From Verrucomicrobiales bacterium (GTDB lineage: Bacteria > Verrucomicrobiota > Verrucomicrobiia > Limisphaerales > J093): DNA of 64,000 nt. The DNA is taken from positions 1 to 64,000 of the forward strand of contig JABTUJ010000030.1 of assembly GCA_015075445.1 (NCBI GenBank), written 5' to 3'. Positions 61,194 through 64,000 of this stretch are shown here, piece by piece. The notes under the pieces are model-generated. The model made no database searches. It was not told the origin of the DNA and saw only the letters and a program-made list of their open reading frames with translations. Made by a program: the position numbers and the translations under genes. Within the stretch, counting starts at the first letter, position 1. Each line of letters opens with the position of its first letter.

Positions 61194-61583
61194 GTGATCG
61201 TGTTGCGGCGCCTCTCCGGAGCCGCGGCGGGTCAGGAAGCCGTCGCCGACCGTTTCCCGTTCCGCGTGGGACGGGGTCCCGCCAACCACCTGCGCTTGGC
61301 GGAACCCGGTGTGTGGGAAAGCCACTTCCGCCTCGAGCGGGACGCCCGCCACACGCTCACCCTGCACACCGAACCCGGCGCCAGCACCCTCGTCAACGGT
61401 CGTGTCGTGCCCACCGCCGCCCTGCGGTTGGGCGATGTCATCGAGGCGGGCGCGGCCAAGTTCTCCTGGTGGTTGGGCCCGGTGCGCCAGCGGGGCTTGA
61501 CTCTCCGTGAGATCCTGACCTGGGTCGGGTTGGGCTTGGCCGTCATCCTCCAGCTCTGGCTGGCCGCCTCCCTGCCCTCCTGA
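61194..61583 (+). CDS. FHA domain protein
   Basis: This protein is about 129 residues long with a GTG start 3 bp after the Wza-like stop. It has a forkhead-associated fold (FPFRVGRGPANHLRLAEPGV, ESHFRLERDARHTLTLHTEP, STLVNGRVVP) and a C-terminal membrane helix (ILTWVGLGLAVILQLWLAAS). FHA domains bind phosphothreonine. In this operon it could read out phosphorylation at the membrane next to the tyrosine kinase. Confidence 0.88.
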   Translation: MIVLRRLSGAAAGQEAVADRFPFRVGRGPANHLRLAEPGVWESHFRLERDARHTLTLHTEPGASTLVNGRVVPTAALRLGDVIEAGAAKFSWWLGPVRQRGLTLREILTWVGLGLAVILQLWLAASLPS

Positions 61584-61586
61584 GCA

Positions 61587-61691
61587 GTAGGAGTCGAGGT
61601 GACGAGACTCAAGCCCTCCCCCACCTCTCCGCCCGTAGGAGTCGAGGTGACGAGACTCACGCCTTCCCGGCCTCCTCACGTCGGCGCCTAC
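61587..61691. repeat. GTAGGAG palindromic repeats
   Basis: A first half-copy begins at 61587 (GTAGGAGTCGAGGTGACGAG) and a full palindromic copy runs 61635-61691, ending CCTCCTCACGTCGGCGCCTAC. This is the same family as at 2336 and 5694. It fills the gap between the FHA and nitroreductase genes, which are convergent. Confidence 0.88.
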
Positions 61692-61728
61692 CGTCTTTCG
61701 CGGTTTCTTCCGGAATGAAACACCCGGG

Positions 61729-62772
61729 CTACGTGTGGGCCGTCGCGTGTTGAATCAGCATCTCGCGCGGGGAACGCCGGGGAGCGGGCGGAACCTCCGG
61801 CCCGTAGCCCAGCCGGAGCAGCACCTGCGGGTATTCCTCCCGACCCACCAGCGCGGCCAGTTGACTCCGCAGCTCCGGCACCTCGACGGGCTGACAGAGG
61901 AACGACGCCGAGACGTTCTCGGTCCGGGCCTTCAGCAGCACATGCTGCAGCGCCTGGCCGGCCGCCAGCCAGGACGCGCGATTCTCCTGTTCCGTTCCCA
62001 ACAAGGCCAACACCGGCGCATGCAAAGCAATGTCCCGGTCTTTCGCCGCCATGCCACCCCCGCGATCGAAGGTGCGGATTAGCAACGGGCCCGCGAACGA
62101 CAGCCAGTCCTGCACGCCCGCCTCCTGGACGGGGATTCCGTCGCGCGCCGCGTCGTGCTTCGGACGAACCCAATGGGCCAGCTCCTGGCGGAAATGGCGG
62201 TCCGCCCACTGCCGCCGGTCCGCTTCAGCCACGAGGTCCGCCACCCCGTTGCGCGCCTCCTCACCGTCCACGAACTCCAGCCAGGCGCCCTCGCTCGCCG
62301 CCGCTTCCTGCAGCGCCGCACCCAGTTCCTCCGGCAACGGATCCGGAGCGAACGGCTCACGGTTCGTGTGGCGTTGGGCGATGGCGTGAAAGAGCAGGAC
62401 ATCCTCCGCGCCCGTGTCCGCCCGCAATCCCAGCCGGAACCGGGCCAGGAGACTCTTATCGTCCGGGTCCGGCAGCAGCTCGACCTCGTAGTGATGTCCG
62501 AAGTACTCAGCGGCCACGCGCAAGTTGAACAGCGCCGCCCCGGCACTGAGGGTGAGCTCGCGATCGTAGGGGTCGATCACCCGGATGGCCCGCCGCCGGT
62601 CCGCATGCACCTCGACGTCGGTGGCGTTGATGCGAAAGAGCCACGGCTGGGTATTGTGGTTCGAGGGTGCCAGCACGGCGTACGCCAGCAGAAACTCAAG
62701 CTGATCGCTCGCATAGCTGTCTGCGGGGAATTCGTCGGCAACGACCTGCCAGGGGTCCAGAGGTGGCTTCAT
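61729..62772 (-). CDS. Nitroreductase-family (Acg-like) protein
   Basis: This 347-residue FMN-binding-type protein has nitroreductase blocks: LEFLLAYAVLAPSNHNTQPW near residue 26 and IAQRHTNREPFAPDPLP near residue 130. The end is LLRLGYGPEVPPAPRRSPREM near residue 320. It resembles the Acg/Rv3131 subgroup of nitroreductase-like proteins. Start chosen at 62772. It is divergent from the DUF1501 gene. Confidence 0.87.
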   Translation of the reverse strand: MKPPLDPWQVVADEFPADSYASDQLEFLLAYAVLAPSNHNTQPWLFRINATDVEVHADRRRAIRVIDPYDRELTLSAGAALFNLRVAAEYFGHHYEVELLPDPDDKSLLARFRLGLRADTGAEDVLLFHAIAQRHTNREPFAPDPLPEELGAALQEAAASEGAWLEFVDGEEARNGVADLVAEADRRQWADRHFRQELAHWVRPKHDAARDGIPVQEAGVQDWLSFAGPLLIRTFDRGGGMAAKDRDIALHAPVLALLGTEQENRASWLAAGQALQHVLLKARTENVSASFLCQPVEVPELRSQLAALVGREEYPQVLLRLGYGPEVPPAPRRSPREMLIQHATAHT

Positions 62773-62860
62773 GCTGCGAGTGTCGCACAACCGGCACCGC
62801 CGCGCCAGCCGTTCTCCGCGCGAGCTTGCCATAGCGCCGCTTCTGGCGAAGATAGCGACC

Positions 62861-64000
62861 ATGAATCGCGTCTGTGTCGGTCCCGTCCCGGCCGTCGGCT
62901 TGAGCCGACGCGCGTTCCTGCACCGGTTTGGACTCGGTCTCGGCGGCCTGGCCCTGGCCGATCTCCTTCCGGCCGCCGGATCCGGGGCGGCTGTCGAGCC
63001 TGTCGGCGCCGGCCAGGGAGGGCTGGTGGCGGCTCCCGATGGCGGCCTGCTCGGCGGCCAACTCCATCACCCTGCGCGGGCCAAACGCGTGATCTACCTG
63101 TTCATGGCGGGCGGGCCCTCGCAGCTTGAGACGTTCGACTACAAGCCGTTGCTGAACGAGCGCAACGGGCAGGAGTTGCCGGCGTCGGTGCGCATGGGAC
63201 AACGGCTGACTGGCATGTCTGGAAACCAGGCGTCGCTGCCGATGGCCGGGTCTGCCTTCAAGTTCAATCAGCACGGCCAGGCCGGAGCGTGGGTGAGCGA
63301 GCTGCTGCCGCACACGGCCGGGGTGGTGGACGATCTGTGCATCGTACGCTCGATGTACACCGAGGCGATCAACCACGACCCGGCCATCACCTTCCTCCAG
63401 ACCGGCTCGCAGCTCAGCGGCCGCCCGAGTATCGGCGCCTGGGTCCATTACGGCCTCGGCAGCGACAATGCCAACCTCCCGGCGTTCGTGGTGCTCATCA
63501 CGCCCGGCAAGGTGGACCAACCCCTCTACGCCCGGCTCTGGGGCAGCGGTTTCCTTCCTTCCGGGCATCAGGGCATCCAGTTCCGGTCGGGCCGGGAGGC
63601 GGTCCTCTACCTCTCGAATCCCGACGGCATCGCGCCCGCCTCCCGGCGCCTCTTGCTGGACCGCTTGCGCGAGCTCCACGAGCACGCCGCGGCGACGCTC
63701 GGCGACGCGGAAATCGACGCGCGCATCGGCCAGTACGAGATGGCCTACCGGATGCAGACCAGCGTGCCCGAGGTCATGGACGTTTCCACCGAACCGGACC
63801 CGGTCTTCGAACGTTACGGGCCCGATGCGCGGAAGCCGGGCTCGTTTGCCGCGAACTGCCTCCTCGCGCGGCGGTTGGCGGAGCGCGGCGTGAAGTTCAT
63901 CCAGCTTTACCACCAGGGCTGGGATCAGCATGGCAACCTGCCCAACGGCATCCGGGTGCAATGCCGCGAAACCGACCAGGCCTCGGCCGCGCTGGTCGCG
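62861..64000 (+). CDS. DUF1501 protein, runs off the window end
   Basis: From the ATG at 62861 the frame is open for 380 codons without a stop and continues beyond 64000. It has a leader (VGLSRRAFLHRFGLGLGGLA, Tat-like RRxFL) and the DUF1501 motif VIYLFMAGGPSQLETFDYKP. The middle matches VRSMYTEAINHDPAITFLQT and HYGLGSDNANLPAFVVL. A second DUF1501 copy is therefore present besides 3543-5045. The 3' part and its partner gene are not visible. Confidence 0.9.
   Translation, partial: MNRVCVGPVPAVGLSRRAFLHRFGLGLGGLALADLLPAAGSGAAVEPVGAGQGGLVAAPDGGLLGGQLHHPARAKRVIYLFMAGGPSQLETFDYKPLLNERNGQELPASVRMGQRLTGMSGNQASLPMAGSAFKFNQHGQAGAWVSELLPHTAGVVDDLCIVRSMYTEAINHDPAITFLQTGSQLSGRPSIGAWVHYGLGSDNANLPAFVVLITPGKVDQPLYARLWGSGFLPSGHQGIQFRSGREAVLYLSNPDGIAPASRRLLLDRLRELHEHAAATLGDAEIDARIGQYEMAYRMQTSVPEVMDVSTEPDPVFERYGPDARKPGSFAANCLLARRLAERGVKFIQLYHQGWDQHGNLPNGIRVQCRETDQASAALVA

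Overview
This is a GC-rich, gene-dense chromosomal window that looks like a member of the Verrucomicrobiota. The markers are a PEP-CTERM sorting signal, DUF1501/DUF1553 (PSD1) cytochrome-type pairs, a C-terminal module shared by two secreted proteins, Tat-exported oxidoreductase-like proteins, an IS66 element carrying a DUF4338 passenger, and many short dispersed repeats of kinds I associate with this phylum. The phylum call is inference from gene content; no rRNA is present.

Layout. 1-11100: a PEP-CTERM protein, a WYL regulator, a zinc alcohol dehydrogenase/DUF1501/DUF1553 operon (the DUF1553 gene is frameshifted and carries two in-frame copies of a palindromic repeat), an outer-membrane protein and a vanadium-type haloperoxidase. 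11300-16500: glucosamine-6-phosphate deaminase, a DevBCA-type ABC exporter, and two membrane/haem proteins. 16500-25700: an IS4-like remnant, a Tat-exported aldo/keto-reductase-like protein, a methyltransferase, a di-haem peroxidase, a four-gene lipoprotein/ABC/His-rich lipoprotein operon, and a MoaD-like/sialidase-fold pair.

26539-42460 is the most interesting region: an integron cassette array without an integrase in view (CALIN type). I count 19 attC-like palindromic sites of 59-126 bp. They separate small minus-strand cassettes: toxin-antitoxin pairs, an SMI1/KNR4 protein, a VOC protein, a pseudopilin, small membrane proteins, and cassettes with little or no coding sequence. Recombination leaves a specific signature, in which the outer 7-mer of each site matches the inner 7-mer of the neighbouring site. 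It holds at 16 of 18 junctions, including the variable ones. An IS66 element (33502-36976, perfect 8-bp target duplication) has landed inside one cassette gene, and a decayed ISNCY-like transposase lies in another cassette.

42967-47133: a large secreted Calx-beta/PKD protein, then a 12-unit minisatellite of about 117 bp period. 47242-53474: a complete trans-4-hydroxyproline degradation operon (epimerase, three-subunit dehydrogenase, deaminase, semialdehyde dehydrogenase). One dehydrogenase subunit is split by an in-frame TAG. 53478-56758: ApbE, a YgfZ/GcvT-like protein and a glycosyltransferase. 56986-61583: an exopolysaccharide cluster (beta-barrel protein, Wzc-type tyrosine kinase, Wza-like export protein, FHA protein). 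61729-64000: a nitroreductase and the start of a second DUF1501 gene that runs off the window.

Dispersed repeats recur throughout. A GTAGGAG palindrome occurs at 2336, 5694 and 61587. A GCAGGCG palindrome occurs inside hydroxyproline genes. Heptamer TTGRRCG arrays occur at 8118 and 11203. Two of these families sit inside reading frames without breaking them.
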